Shown one piece after another: positions 33,626-41,692 of a DNA stretch of 64,000 nt. Every line of letters begins with the position of its first letter. Positions within the stretch are counted from its first letter, which is position 1. The DNA lies in assembly GCF_003612015.1 (NCBI RefSeq), contig NZ_RARB01000008.1, forward strand, positions 62,398-126,397. Reading direction: 5' to 3'. Origin of the DNA: Pantoea piersonii. Lineage in GTDB: Bacteria; Pseudomonadota; Gammaproteobacteria; Enterobacterales; Enterobacteriaceae. Below the pieces are notes generated by a model. It had not been told where the DNA came from and did not search any database. It worked only from the letters and a program-made list of their open reading frames with translations. Made by a program: the position numbers and the translations under genes.

Positions 33626-34251
33626 TGAGAGGCGTCTTTTTTACTTTACTGTTACTGATGAGCGGGGCCAGTTATGCCCATCCACACAGCTTTATCGATA
33701 TGAAAACCGAACTGCTCGCCGACGGCGATACCTTCACCGGACTGAAGATGAACTGGACGATGGATGAGATCACCTCCGCCGATCTGCTTTACGATGCGGG
33801 CGATGCGAAGCCCGGCAGCGAAGTATGGAAAAAACTGGCGGCGGAAGTCATGGCGAATGTGCTGGGCCAGCACTACTTCTCTGAGGTGTGGCACAACGGC
33901 CAGCGCGTGAAATTTCTCAACCTGCCGAAAGAGTACGCACTGTCGCGAAGCGGCAACAAAGCGGTGCTGGAATTTATTTTGCCGCTGGCGGAGCCGCCAG
34001 CGCTAACCGGGCAACGTTTCGATATCCTGACTTTCGACCCGACCTACTTCGTTGATATGACCTACAGCGACGCCCACGCCCTTAGCCTGCCTGCGGCGTT
34101 AACGTCGCGCTGCGAGCTGGCGCTGCATACGCCGAAACCGGACGACAGCCTGAAGCAGTACGCTCTGTCGCTGGATAAAGCCAATGCGCCGCCTGAGGAG
34201 ATGGATCTGGGTCGCCAGTTTGCGCAAAAGGTCACGCTGACATGTCACTGA
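33625..34251 (+). CDS. zevA: DUF1007 periplasmic protein, ZevA-like
   Basis: The 208-residue protein has a clear signal peptide (MRGVFFTLLLLMSGASYAHP, cleavage probably after SYA). The mature start HPHSFIDMKTEL carries the histidines typical of the DUF1007 family. In Haemophilus influenzae ZevA and its partner ZevB support zinc acquisition; family members are also found with nickel/cobalt permeases. It overlaps the permease gene by 10 bp, indicating coupled expression. The metal, and direction of transport, are inferred. The start lacks a good Shine-Dalgarno sequence, but the signal peptide fixes it. Confidence 0.75.
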   Translation: MRGVFFTLLLLMSGASYAHPHSFIDMKTELLADGDTFTGLKMNWTMDEITSADLLYDAGDAKPGSEVWKKLAAEVMANVLGQHYFSEVWHNGQRVKFLNLPKEYALSRSGNKAVLEFILPLAEPPALTGQRFDILTFDPTYFVDMTYSDAHALSLPAALTSRCELALHTPKPDDSLKQYALSLDKANAPPEEMDLGRQFAQKVTLTCH

Positions 34252-35225
34252 TGTTTTCTCGTGCTCCTGCGCGTCGCGTCTGGCCGCTGTGGCTGCTGGC
34301 GTTCGCGCTGGCGGCGACGGCGTTCGCGCTGTGGCAATACTGGCCGCAGATTCTGCTGCAAAGCGTGAGCTGGCAGAAAGAGCTTCATCAACAGATGACT
34401 CAGCTGCTGCAGCAGGTCAAAACCGCGCCCGAACAGGCTGGCGGCATGCTGGTGCTCTTCAGTCTGGCTTATGGCGTTCTGCATGCGCTGGGACCCGGCC
34501 ACGGCAAAGTGGTAATCACCACCTTTCTCGCGACGCATCCGGCGCGTCTCAAGACGACGCTCAGGCTGACGCTGCTGGCCTCGCTGCTGCAGGGCAGCGT
34601 GGCGATTGTTCTGGTTACGCTTATGCTGGTGGTGCTGCAAACCTCTTCGCGCCAGCTACATCTCAGCAGCTACTGGCTGGAGAAGGGGAGCTATCTGTTG
34701 GTGATCGGGCTGGGGGTATGGATTGGCGTGCGCGCGTTAAAGGCGCTGCGGCGTCAGCTGCAGCCGCGCTCGCCGATGAAAATCCATGCTCTGCGCGCCG
34801 ATCATCAGCACGACGCGCATTGCGGCTGCGGTCATGCGCATCTGCCAGACGCGCAGCAGGTCGCCGGGGCGGTCAGCTTTAAAACCCAGCTGCTGGTGGT
34901 GGCGTCTATGGGATTGCGTCCCTGTTCGGGCGCGATAATGATGCTGCTGTTTTCCCGCGTTATCGGTGTTTATCTCTGGGGTGTCCTGTCGGCGGCGGTT
35001 ATGGCGCTGGGCACAGCGTTAACGATTTCCGCTATCGGCCTGCTGGTGCAGCGCTCACGGAGGCTGGCGCTGCGGCTGGGCGACGAAAGCCGGGCGGCCT
35101 CAACGGCGGCGCTGGCGATGCCTGTTTTGGCACTGGTCGGCAGCGCGCTGCTGATCGCAGCAGGGCTGGCACTGTGGCAAAGCGCGACGCCCGGCATCGG
35201 CGGCGGTTTGCGTCCTTTCGGCTAA
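34242..35225 (+). CDS. zevB: ZevB-like metal permease (nickel/cobalt transporter family)
   Basis: Integral membrane protein of 327 residues in the NicO/RcnA-related superfamily. An N-terminal membrane helix is followed by a helix with LHALGPGHGKVV, the histidine motif of this family. A His/Cys-rich cytoplasmic-type loop (HQHDAHCGCGHAHL, about residues 188-201) probably binds metal. GLRPCSGAIMMLLFS is the second conserved helix. It is coupled to zevA. RcnA-type efflux is the main alternative, but the DUF1007 partner favours the ZevAB type. Confidence 0.78.
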   Translation: MSLMFSRAPARRVWPLWLLAFALAATAFALWQYWPQILLQSVSWQKELHQQMTQLLQQVKTAPEQAGGMLVLFSLAYGVLHALGPGHGKVVITTFLATHPARLKTTLRLTLLASLLQGSVAIVLVTLMLVVLQTSSRQLHLSSYWLEKGSYLLVIGLGVWIGVRALKALRRQLQPRSPMKIHALRADHQHDAHCGCGHAHLPDAQQVAGAVSFKTQLLVVASMGLRPCSGAIMMLLFSRVIGVYLWGVLSAAVMALGTALTISAIGLLVQRSRRLALRLGDESRAASTAALAMPVLALVGSALLIAAGLALWQSATPGIGGGLRPFG

Positions 35226-35438
35226 CAGCCGTGACAGAGGCGCCAGGAAAAGAATCTCTGGCGTCCTTGCTTTATTCCGTCTGGTTTATCTCCGCTATTT
35301 ACGCTTCGTTAATTGCAATATATTGCCGCTTATTGTGGTGAAAACAGTTTTCTCGTCTACGCTAAATAAAACAACCAGATGTTATGTCCCTTTAATAATA
35401 TTGATTTTTTAACGTTATCTGTTGCGAGGAGAACTACC

Positions 35439-36452
35439 ATGCACGAAACCCGGATTAATAATGGTACAACAGAAACCATTACTGAAACGCACGCGGGATT
35501 ACCCTTAAAACGTATTTCCTGGAGCGCAGTATTCGCTGGCGTAATTGGCGCGCTGATTGTGCATATTTTACTGACGCTGCTGGGGACCGCGATCGGCGCC
35601 ACCTCGGTAGATCCGCAACAGGAGCAAAATCCGCTGCAGCATCTCGGCACCGGCGCCCTAATCTGGACCGGACTGAGCATGCTAATCGCAATGGCGGTTG
35701 GTAGCTATCTGGCTGGTCGTCTGGCGCAGCGAGAAGGTGCGCTGCATGGTCTGCTGATGTTCGGGCTGAGCACCTTATTTACTATCTGGCTTGCGGTATC
35801 CCTGGCCAGCAGCCTGATCGGCGGCGCGTTCAATATTATTGGCTCAGGTTTCCAGGCGGTAGGCAGCGGTATTTCCGCCGCAGCGCCGACGGTAACCGAT
35901 TATGCAAAACAGAAACTGCAGGAAAATAATATCAACCTCGATGATTTGCAAAATGAATTGCAAACCACGCTGCGCCAGACCGGCAAGCCAGAATTGCAGC
36001 CGGAGAATTTACAGAAGGATGTGAATAGCGAAGCCAATAATGCGGAGAACCAGGCGAAGAATACCGCTCAGAATCCGCAGAATGCCGATACGGATATTAC
36101 CAACTGGGTTAAAGGCGTAATGGGTCGTCATTCCGATACCCTGCAGGCGGCTGACCGCGACGCGCTGAAAAATATCATTAAGGCGCGCACCGGTAAGAGC
36201 GATCAGGAAGTCGATCAGATCGTTAACCAGACCGAGCAGAGCTATCAGAAAGCGATGCAGCAGTATCAACAGCTGAAGCAACAGGCAGAACAGAAAGCAC
36301 GTGAAGCGGCTGACCAGGCTGCTGCGGCAACCGCGAAAGCGAGCTGGTACGCCTTCTTTATGCTGCTGATTGAAGCTGTGCTGGCAGCGGTGATGGGTCG
36401 TATTGGTCGTCGCACCCAACCGCGTCAGGTTCTGAGTCACGAACGACGCTAA
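35439..36452 (+). CDS. Membrane protein of unknown function
   Basis: Not recognised with confidence. The 337-residue protein starts at an ATG with AGGAG 8 bp upstream. Membrane segments lie near 27-50, 68-90 and 98-125, with a fourth near 302-322 before an Arg-rich tail. Between them is a soluble Gln/Asn-rich stretch of about 170 residues with coiled-coil character (QQYQQLKQQAEQKAREAADQ). The N-terminal pattern RISWSAVFAGVIGALIVH ... LGTAIG resembles membrane proteins sometimes labelled PhnA-like, a label without functional basis. The start region is AT-richer than its neighbours. It is flanked by hairpin terminators and sits in the accessory patch. Confidence 0.7.
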   Translation: MHETRINNGTTETITETHAGLPLKRISWSAVFAGVIGALIVHILLTLLGTAIGATSVDPQQEQNPLQHLGTGALIWTGLSMLIAMAVGSYLAGRLAQREGALHGLLMFGLSTLFTIWLAVSLASSLIGGAFNIIGSGFQAVGSGISAAAPTVTDYAKQKLQENNINLDDLQNELQTTLRQTGKPELQPENLQKDVNSEANNAENQAKNTAQNPQNADTDITNWVKGVMGRHSDTLQAADRDALKNIIKARTGKSDQEVDQIVNQTEQSYQKAMQQYQQLKQQAEQKAREAADQAAAATAKASWYAFFMLLIEAVLAAVMGRIGRRTQPRQVLSHERR

Positions 36453-36466
36453 CAAGTAAGTGAAAT

Positions 36467-36496
36467 AAAAAAGGCGGCTGAAAAGCCGCCTTTTTT
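36467..36496 (+). terminator. Terminator after the 35439-36452 gene
   Basis: Stem AAGGCGGCT / AGCCGCCTT with loop GAAA, flanked by A- and T-runs. The stem is the same as in the suhB terminator on the other side of the repeat. Confidence 0.9.
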
Positions 36497-36519
36497 GCAT
36501 GCCCGCACTACAGCTAAAA

Positions 36520-36626
36520 CGCGGGTGACATAAACCGAAGAGCAAAGCGTCCCGCGCCAGGGAGGGCGCGGGCCGAGCGAGCAGGGATGCGAAAAGCGAC
36601 TTTGCGATCGGTTTATGTCACCCGCG
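36520..36626. repeat. 107-bp palindromic repeat, copy 2
   Basis: Exactly the same length as copy 1 (28029-28135) and in the opposite orientation. The terminal inverted repeats are nearly perfect here: CGCGGGTGACATAAACCGA at the left, TCGGTTTATGTCACCCGCG at the right, 19 bp each. The internal hairpin is CCCGCGCC / GGCGCGGG. It sits between two hairpin terminators in a convergent spacer. No open frame of note is present and no target duplication is obvious. Confidence 0.88.
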
Positions 36627-36647
36627 TGGGCACAGAACCTGCGTACA

Positions 36648-36673
36648 TAAAGGCGGCTATAAAGCCGCCTTTA
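36648..36673 (-). terminator. Terminator after suhB
   Basis: Stem TAAAGGCGGCT / AGCCGCCTTTA, loop ATAA, 5 bp from the suhB stop on the reverse strand. Confidence 0.8.
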
Positions 36674-36678
36674 TAATT

Positions 36679-37482
36679 TTAACGTTTCAGCGCTTCGCTC
36701 AGCTCGTCACGCATGCTGGAGAGCAGCGATTTCACCACGCGCGGGTTGCCCGCCACGATGTTGCCCGAGTGCATATAACCGTGACCGCCGGTAAAGTCCG
36801 TGACCAGACCGCCCGCTTCGCGCACCAGCAGTTCGCCCGCAGCGAAATCCCACGGCTTCAGACCAATTTCAAAGTAACCGTCAACGCGGCCAGCGGCGAC
36901 ATAGGCCAGATCCAGCGCGGCAGAGCCGGTACGGCGGAAATCAGCGCACTGGGTAAACAGCTTCGCGACTACATTGATAAAGGCCGGCGCATGCTGCTTG
37001 GTCTTGAACGGGAAACCGGTCGCGAGAATAGTGCCGTCGAGATCGCGAGCGGTGCTGCCGCGCAGACGGTAACCGTTAAGCTGCGCGCCCTGACCACGTA
37101 CGGCGGTAAACAGCTCGTTACGCATGGGATCGTAGACCACGGCGACTTCAGTACGGCCTTTAATGCGTACGGCGATAGAGACAGAGAAATGCGGCAGGCG
37201 TTTGATAAAGTTGGTAGTGCCATCCAGCGGATCGATAACCCATTGAATGTCCTGATCGTCGCCCGCCAGTTCGCCACTCTCTTCGGTAATGATAGAGTGC
37301 TGCGGGTAGGATTTGCGAATCACTTCGATAATCAGTCGTTCTGCATCACGGTCAACATTGGTTACAAAGTCGTTGCTGCCTTTCTGGCTGGCTTCGACCG
37401 CGTCCGGGGTTTCATAATTCTTGGCAATCAGGTTGCCGGCCTTGCGCGCAGCGCGCACGGCGATGTTGAGCATCGGATGCAT
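36679..37482 (-). CDS. suhB: Inositol-1-monophosphatase SuhB
   Basis: Mg-dependent phosphatase of 267 residues that also acts as a Nus factor in rRNA transcription antitermination. The metal-binding motifs are EESGE (first acidic pair), WVIDPLDGTTNF, and the C-terminal motif GSAALDLAYVAAGRVDGYFE LKPWD. It is divergent from trmJ with a 121-bp spacer. Confidence 0.96.
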   Translation of the reverse strand: MHPMLNIAVRAARKAGNLIAKNYETPDAVEASQKGSNDFVTNVDRDAERLIIEVIRKSYPQHSIITEESGELAGDDQDIQWVIDPLDGTTNFIKRLPHFSVSIAVRIKGRTEVAVVYDPMRNELFTAVRGQGAQLNGYRLRGSTARDLDGTILATGFPFKTKQHAPAFINVVAKLFTQCADFRRTGSAALDLAYVAAGRVDGYFEIGLKPWDFAAGELLVREAGGLVTDFTGGHGYMHSGNIVAGNPRVVKSLLSSMRDELSEALKR

Positions 37483-37603
37483 CGGTATCTCTCACTGGAT
37501 GTTAAAGAACGAGGAAAAACGGCGCGAAGTATAGCAGCGCGTTCTTTAAATGTCTCCAGTTATGTTAGCATGCTGCTCATCATTTCCTGACTGACGCCAA
37601 TCT

Positions 37604-38341
37604 ATGCTGCAGAATATTCGAATCGTGCTGGTGGAAACCTCTCACACCGGCAATATGGGCTCCGTGGCCCGCGCGATGAAAACCATGGGCTTAAGCAATC
37701 TTTATCTCGTCAACCCGCTGGTAAAACCTGACTCGCAGGCGATCTCCCTGGCGGCAGGCGCCAGTGACGTTATCGGCGATGCGAAAATCGTCGATACGCT
37801 CGACGAGGCGATTGCCGGCTGTAGCCTGGTGGTCGGCACCAGCGCCCGTTCCCGTTCGCTGCCCTGGCCCATGCTGGACGCGCGCGAATGCGGCGTCAAA
37901 AGCGTGGAAGAGGGCGAGCAGGCCCCTGTCGCGCTGGTATTCGGCCGCGAACGCGTCGGTCTGACCAACGAAGAACTGCAAAAGTGCCACTACCACGTCG
38001 CCATCCAGGCTAATCCAGAGTACAGCTCGCTCAACCTGGCGATGGCGGTGCAGATTATCGCCTATGAAGTGCGTATGGCGTGGCTGGCGGCGCAGGAAAA
38101 AGCGCAGCCTGCACCGGTCTATGCTGAGTCGCCTTATCCGCTGGTGGACGATCTGGAGCGCTTCTATCAGCACATGGAACAGATGATGCTTAACAGCGGA
38201 TTTATCCGCGAAGGCAATCCGGGACAGGTGATGAGCAAGCTACGTCGCCTCTATACGCGTGCGCGACCGGAACGCGACGAGCTCAATATTCTGCGCGGCA
38301 TGCTCGCCTCGTTTGAAAAGCGCAAAGGCGAAAAAGAGTAG
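37604..38341 (+). CDS. trmJ: tRNA (cytidine/uridine-32-2'-O)-methyltransferase TrmJ
   Basis: SPOUT-class SAM methyltransferase of 245 residues for 2'-O-methylation of nucleotide 32. The N-terminal catalytic domain (about 1-165) starts [20 protein letters not shown] and has the knot motifs [13 protein letters not shown] and [12 protein letters not shown] helical C-terminal extension ends EKRKGEKE. The stop codon lies inside the first IscR operator of iscR. Confidence 0.95.
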   Translation: MLQNIRIVLVETSHTGNMGSVARAMKTMGLSNLYLVNPLVKPDSQAISLAAGASDVIGDAKIVDTLDEAIAGCSLVVGTSARSRSLPWPMLDARECGVKSVEEGEQAPVALVFGRERVGLTNEELQKCHYHVAIQANPEYSSLNLAMAVQIIAYEVRMAWLAAQEKAQPAPVYAESPYPLVDDLERFYQHMEQMMLNSGFIREGNPGQVMSKLRRLYTRARPERDELNILRGMLASFEKRKGEKE

Positions 38342-38362
38342 TTGAGTAAATTACTCGGTTAA
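38338..38362 (+). promoter_or_regulatory. IscR type 1 operator, distal
   Basis: GTAGTTGAGT-AAATT-ACTCGGTTAA matches about 20 of 25 positions of the type 1 IscR consensus. It overlaps the trmJ stop codon and directly abuts the second site. Confidence 0.7.
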
Positions 38363-38387
38363 ATAGTTGACCAAAATACTCGGGAAT
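38363..38387 (+). promoter_or_regulatory. IscR type 1 operator, proximal
   Basis: ATAGTTGACC-AAAAT-ACTCGGGAAT matches about 22 of 25 positions of the IscR type 1 consensus and contains the likely -35 (TTGACC). Fe-S-loaded IscR should repress here, so autoregulation appears intact although most of the operon is gone. Confidence 0.8.
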
Positions 38388-38449
38388 GTCAGACTTCGGC
38401 TATCTTTTGCTAATCCTCCGATAACCGGACGCTATTGAGGTAGTACGCT

Positions 38450-38947
38450 ATGAGACTGACATCCAAAGGACGTTACGCCGTTACCGCGATGCTGGACGTT
38501 GCCCTGCATTCCCATGAAGGGCCGGTTCCGCTGGCTGATATTTCCGAGCGTCAGGGCATTTCGCTCTCCTATCTGGAGCAGTTATTCTCGCGTCTGCGCA
38601 AGCATGGCCTGGTGGCCAGCGTCCGCGGACCGGGCGGCGGCTATCTGCTGGGCAAAGCGTCCAGCGCCATTGCAGTCGGCGAAGTAATTACTGCCGTCGA
38701 TGAATCCGTTGATGCCACTAAATGCCAGGGCAAAGAGGGTTGTCAGGGCGGCGAACGCTGCCTGACGCATGTGCTGTGGCGCGATCTCAGCGTACGCATC
38801 AGCGATTTTCTGAACAACATCACGCTGGCCGAGCTGGTGAACAACCAGGAGATCCTCGACGTGGCCGATCGCCAGAATTCACAGGACAATCGTCGCTTCC
38901 AGAACAATCGCGTTCAGGAAATCAACGTCAATCTTCGCGCTTCCTGA
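38450..38947 (+). CDS. iscR: Fe-S cluster regulator IscR
   Basis: Rrf2-family repressor of 165 residues. It has an N-terminal winged helix and the 2Fe-2S ligands Cys92, Cys98 and Cys104 with His107, all as in E. coli, so cluster sensing should work. In its apo form IscR activates the suf operon. Two type 1 operators precede it. iscS follows after 88 bp, but none of the other usual isc genes do. Confidence 0.96.
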   Translation: MRLTSKGRYAVTAMLDVALHSHEGPVPLADISERQGISLSYLEQLFSRLRKHGLVASVRGPGGGYLLGKASSAIAVGEVITAVDESVDATKCQGKEGCQGGERCLTHVLWRDLSVRISDFLNNITLAELVNNQEILDVADRQNSQDNRRFQNNRVQEINVNLRAS

Positions 38948-39035
38948 TCCCCTTCTGTGCGGCCCTTACTGCTAACGCGGTCAGGGCCGAATCTGCTATA
39001 AAGACGTATGATTTTCGATACGGAGCTTTAGCGCA

Positions 39036-40202
39036 ATGAAATTACCGATTTACCTGGATTATGCCGCAACGACGCCGGCCGATCCGCGTGTGGCCAGCAA
39101 AATGATGCAGTTCCTGACGCTGGACGGCACCTTTGGTAACCCGGCTTCGCGCTCGCACCGTTTCGGCTGGCAGGCTGAAGAAGCGGTCGACGTGGCGCGC
39201 AATCAGGTAGCGGAACTGGTCAACGCCGATCCGCGTGAAATCATTTTCACTTCCGGCGCGACCGAATCTGACAACCTCGCCCTGAAAGGCGCCGCGCATG
39301 CCCAGCGCGGGCGCGGCCTGCACATCATTACCAGCCAGACTGAACATAAAGCGGTACTCGACAGCTGCAAACAGCTGGAGAGCGAAGGCTTTACGGTCAC
39401 TTACCTGACACCGCCCGCCAGCGGCATTATCACGCCAGATGCGGTGCGCGACGCGCTGCGCGACGACACCGTGCTGGTATCGCTGATGCACGTTAATAAT
39501 GAAATCGGCGTAATCCAGGATATCGCCGCTATCGGCGAACTGTGCCGCGCGCGCGATATTCTCTTCCATGTCGACGCCACGCAAAGCGTCGGCAAGCTGC
39601 CGATCGACCTCAGCGAATTAAAAGTCGATCTGATGTCCTTCTCCGCCCATAAACTCTACGGCCCGAAAGGCATCGGCGCGCTCTATGTGCGCCGCAAACC
39701 CAAAGTGAACATCGAGGCGCAGATGCACGGCGGCGGTCACGAGCGCGGCATGCGCTCCGGCACCCTGCCGGTGCATCAGATCGTCGGCATGGGCGAGGCG
39801 TTTTCGCTCGCCCGTGAAGCACGGGAAACGGAGATGGCGCGTCTGGCCGCGCTGCGTACGCGACTGTGGCAGGGGCTAAGCGCGCTGGACGGCGTACAGC
39901 TTAACGGCGACCTGGCGCAGAGCGCGCCCAATATTCTGAATATCAGTTTCGCTGGCGTCGACGGCGAATCGCTGATTATGGCGTTAAAAGATCTGGCGCT
40001 CTCTTCCGGCTCGGCCTGCACCTCCGCCAGCATGGAGCCCTCTTACGTGCTGCGCGCGATCGGCCTTGACGAAGCGCTGGCGCACAGCTCGCTGCGCTTT
40101 TCGCTCGGCCGCTTCACCACGGAAGAGGAGATCGACTACGCCATTGCGCTGGTGCAAAAGGTGCTTCCCCGCCTGCGTGCGCCGGTGTCCGCTTCACGCT
40201 AA
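39036..40202 (+). CDS. iscS: Cysteine desulfurase IscS, shortened C-terminus
   Basis: PLP enzyme that turns cysteine into alanine and a protein-bound persulfide. The PLP lysine Lys206 ([12 protein letters not shown]) and the persulfide Cys328 ([10 protein letters not shown]) are present, and identity to E. coli IscS is high to about residue 380. The protein then ends RAPVSASR at 388, replacing the last 23 residues of the 404-residue E. coli enzyme, a tail that contributes to IscU docking. iscU is not downstream. Probable remaining roles are sulfur transfer via TusA and ThiI to tRNA, thiamine and molybdopterin. Supply to Fe-S assembly by another scaffold is possible. Confidence 0.95.
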   Translation: MKLPIYLDYAATTPADPRVASKMMQFLTLDGTFGNPASRSHRFGWQAEEAVDVARNQVAELVNADPREIIFTSGATESDNLALKGAAHAQRGRGLHIITSQTEHKAVLDSCKQLESEGFTVTYLTPPASGIITPDAVRDALRDDTVLVSLMHVNNEIGVIQDIAAIGELCRARDILFHVDATQSVGKLPIDLSELKVDLMSFSAHKLYGPKGIGALYVRRKPKVNIEAQMHGGGHERGMRSGTLPVHQIVGMGEAFSLAREARETEMARLAALRTRLWQGLSALDGVQLNGDLAQSAPNILNISFAGVDGESLIMALKDLALSSGSACTSASMEPSYVLRAIGLDEALAHSSLRFSLGRFTTEEEIDYAIALVQKVLPRLRAPVSASR

Positions 40203-40358
40203 TTTCTGCGCCGTCTCCCCGGTGAAATCTGGAAACGGCGCGCCTCCGACTGGATCCGCTGGCGTCACCCGGCAATATCTGTTATCAGGTCTGACGTTTA
40301 ACGGCTAAAGCCTGCGCTTCTGGCTGGATGATACTTATAACGCATATGGAGTTTCGCG
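40203..40358 (+). other. iscS-pepB junction where iscU to iscX are missing
   Basis: Only 156 bp separate iscS from pepB. In E. coli iscU, iscA, hscB, hscA, fdx and iscX (several kb) lie here. The frame of iscS stays open after its stop to 40301 (FLRRLPGEIWKRRASDWIRW...), perhaps a decayed tail. Near 40312 another frame reads LRFWLDD, faintly like the end of IscX. Both resemblances are too short to count as proven remnants. Confidence 0.7.
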
Positions 40359-41645
40359 ATGACAACACAACCGATGAACATTACGCTGAGCCACCAGCCC
40401 GCTGATGCGCGCTGGGGCGAGAAAGCGATTCTGACCAGCAACGACGACGGCATGACCATTCACCTGAGTGGCGCGGATCAGCTCAATACCATCCAGCGCG
40501 CAGCGCGCAAAATTGACGGGCAGGGTATTCGCCATGTGGCGCTGAGCGGCGAAGGCTGGGATCTGGAGCCATGCTGGGCGTTCTGGCAGGGCTACCGCAG
40601 CCCGAAAGGGCAGCGCAACGTGGTCTGGCCGACGCTGAATGAACAGGATCAGGCGGAGTTTGCGCGTCGTCTGCGCATTATTGACTGGGTGCGCGACACT
40701 ATTAACCTGCCGGCGGAAGAGCTGGGGCCGGAAGATCTGGCGCACAGCGCTATCGATCTGATCAGCGAAGTGGGCGGCGAAGCGGTCAGCTATCGCGTGA
40801 CGCGCGGCGACGACTTGCGCGAGCAGGGTTATCTCGGCCTTCACACCGTAGGACGCGGCTCCAGCCGCCCGCCGGTGCTGCTGGCACTGGACTACAACCC
40901 GACCGGCGACGACAGCGCGCCGGTATTCGCCTGTCTGGTGGGCAAGGGCATCACCTTCGATACCGGCGGCTACAGCCTGAAGCAGAGCGCTTTTATGGAC
41001 TCGATGAAGTCCGATATGGGCGGCGCGGCGACCCTGACCGGCGCGCTGGCGCTGGCGATCTCTCGCGGCCTTAAGCAGCGCGTTAAGCTGTTCCTTTGCT
41101 GCGCCGACAATATGGTCAGCGGCAACGCTTTCCGCCTGGGCGATATCATCCGCTACCGCAACGGCAAATCAGTGGAAGTGATGAATACCGATGCGGAAGG
41201 GCGTCTGGTGCTGGCCGATGGCCTGATCGACGCCAGCGAACAGCAGCCGACACTGCTGATTGACGCCGCGACGCTGACCGGTGCGGCGAAAACCGCGCTG
41301 GGCAATGACTACCACGCGCTCTTTACGTTCGACGATGTGCTGGCGCAGTCGCTGATGGGCAGCGCCACCAGCGAGAACGAGCCGTTCTGGCGTCTGCCGC
41401 TGGCGGAGTTCCACCGCAACCATTTGCCGTCTAATTTCGCCGATCTCAATAATATCGCCAGCGCGGCGCATTCGGCGGGCGCAAGCAGCGCGGCCGCGTT
41501 CCTGTCGCACTTCGTGACCCGCTATCAGGAGGGCTGGCTGCATATCGACTGTTCGGCTACCTACCGCAAGAGCGCGGTGGATCAGTGGTCGGCAGGCGCA
41601 ACCGGCATCGGTGTGCGTACCCTGGCGAATCTGCTGCTTAAGTAA
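40359..41645 (+). CDS. pepB: Peptidase B (M17 leucyl aminopeptidase family)
   Basis: Cytoplasmic, metal-dependent aminopeptidase with broad specificity, 428 residues against 427 in E. coli. The M17 signature [12 protein letters not shown] is at about residues 277-288, and [13 protein letters not shown] and SDMGGAA hold other metal and catalytic residues. GGAG lies 8 bp before the ATG. In related genomes it closes the isc gene cluster; here it follows iscS directly. Confidence 0.95.
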   Translation: MTTQPMNITLSHQPADARWGEKAILTSNDDGMTIHLSGADQLNTIQRAARKIDGQGIRHVALSGEGWDLEPCWAFWQGYRSPKGQRNVVWPTLNEQDQAEFARRLRIIDWVRDTINLPAEELGPEDLAHSAIDLISEVGGEAVSYRVTRGDDLREQGYLGLHTVGRGSSRPPVLLALDYNPTGDDSAPVFACLVGKGITFDTGGYSLKQSAFMDSMKSDMGGAATLTGALALAISRGLKQRVKLFLCCADNMVSGNAFRLGDIIRYRNGKSVEVMNTDAEGRLVLADGLIDASEQQPTLLIDAATLTGAAKTALGNDYHALFTFDDVLAQSLMGSATSENEPFWRLPLAEFHRNHLPSNFADLNNIASAAHSAGASSAAAFLSHFVTRYQEGWLHIDCSATYRKSAVDQWSAGATGIGVRTLANLLLK

Positions 41646-41692
41646 AGGATCTGGCGGCGGCCTTGCCGTCGCCTTATGTAGAAAGGCAAAAC

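Noticed and set aside
36520..36626. Insertion sequence remnant
   Set aside because: There are terminal inverted repeats but no transposase frame and no clear target-site duplication, so only a non-autonomous or structural element is supported.
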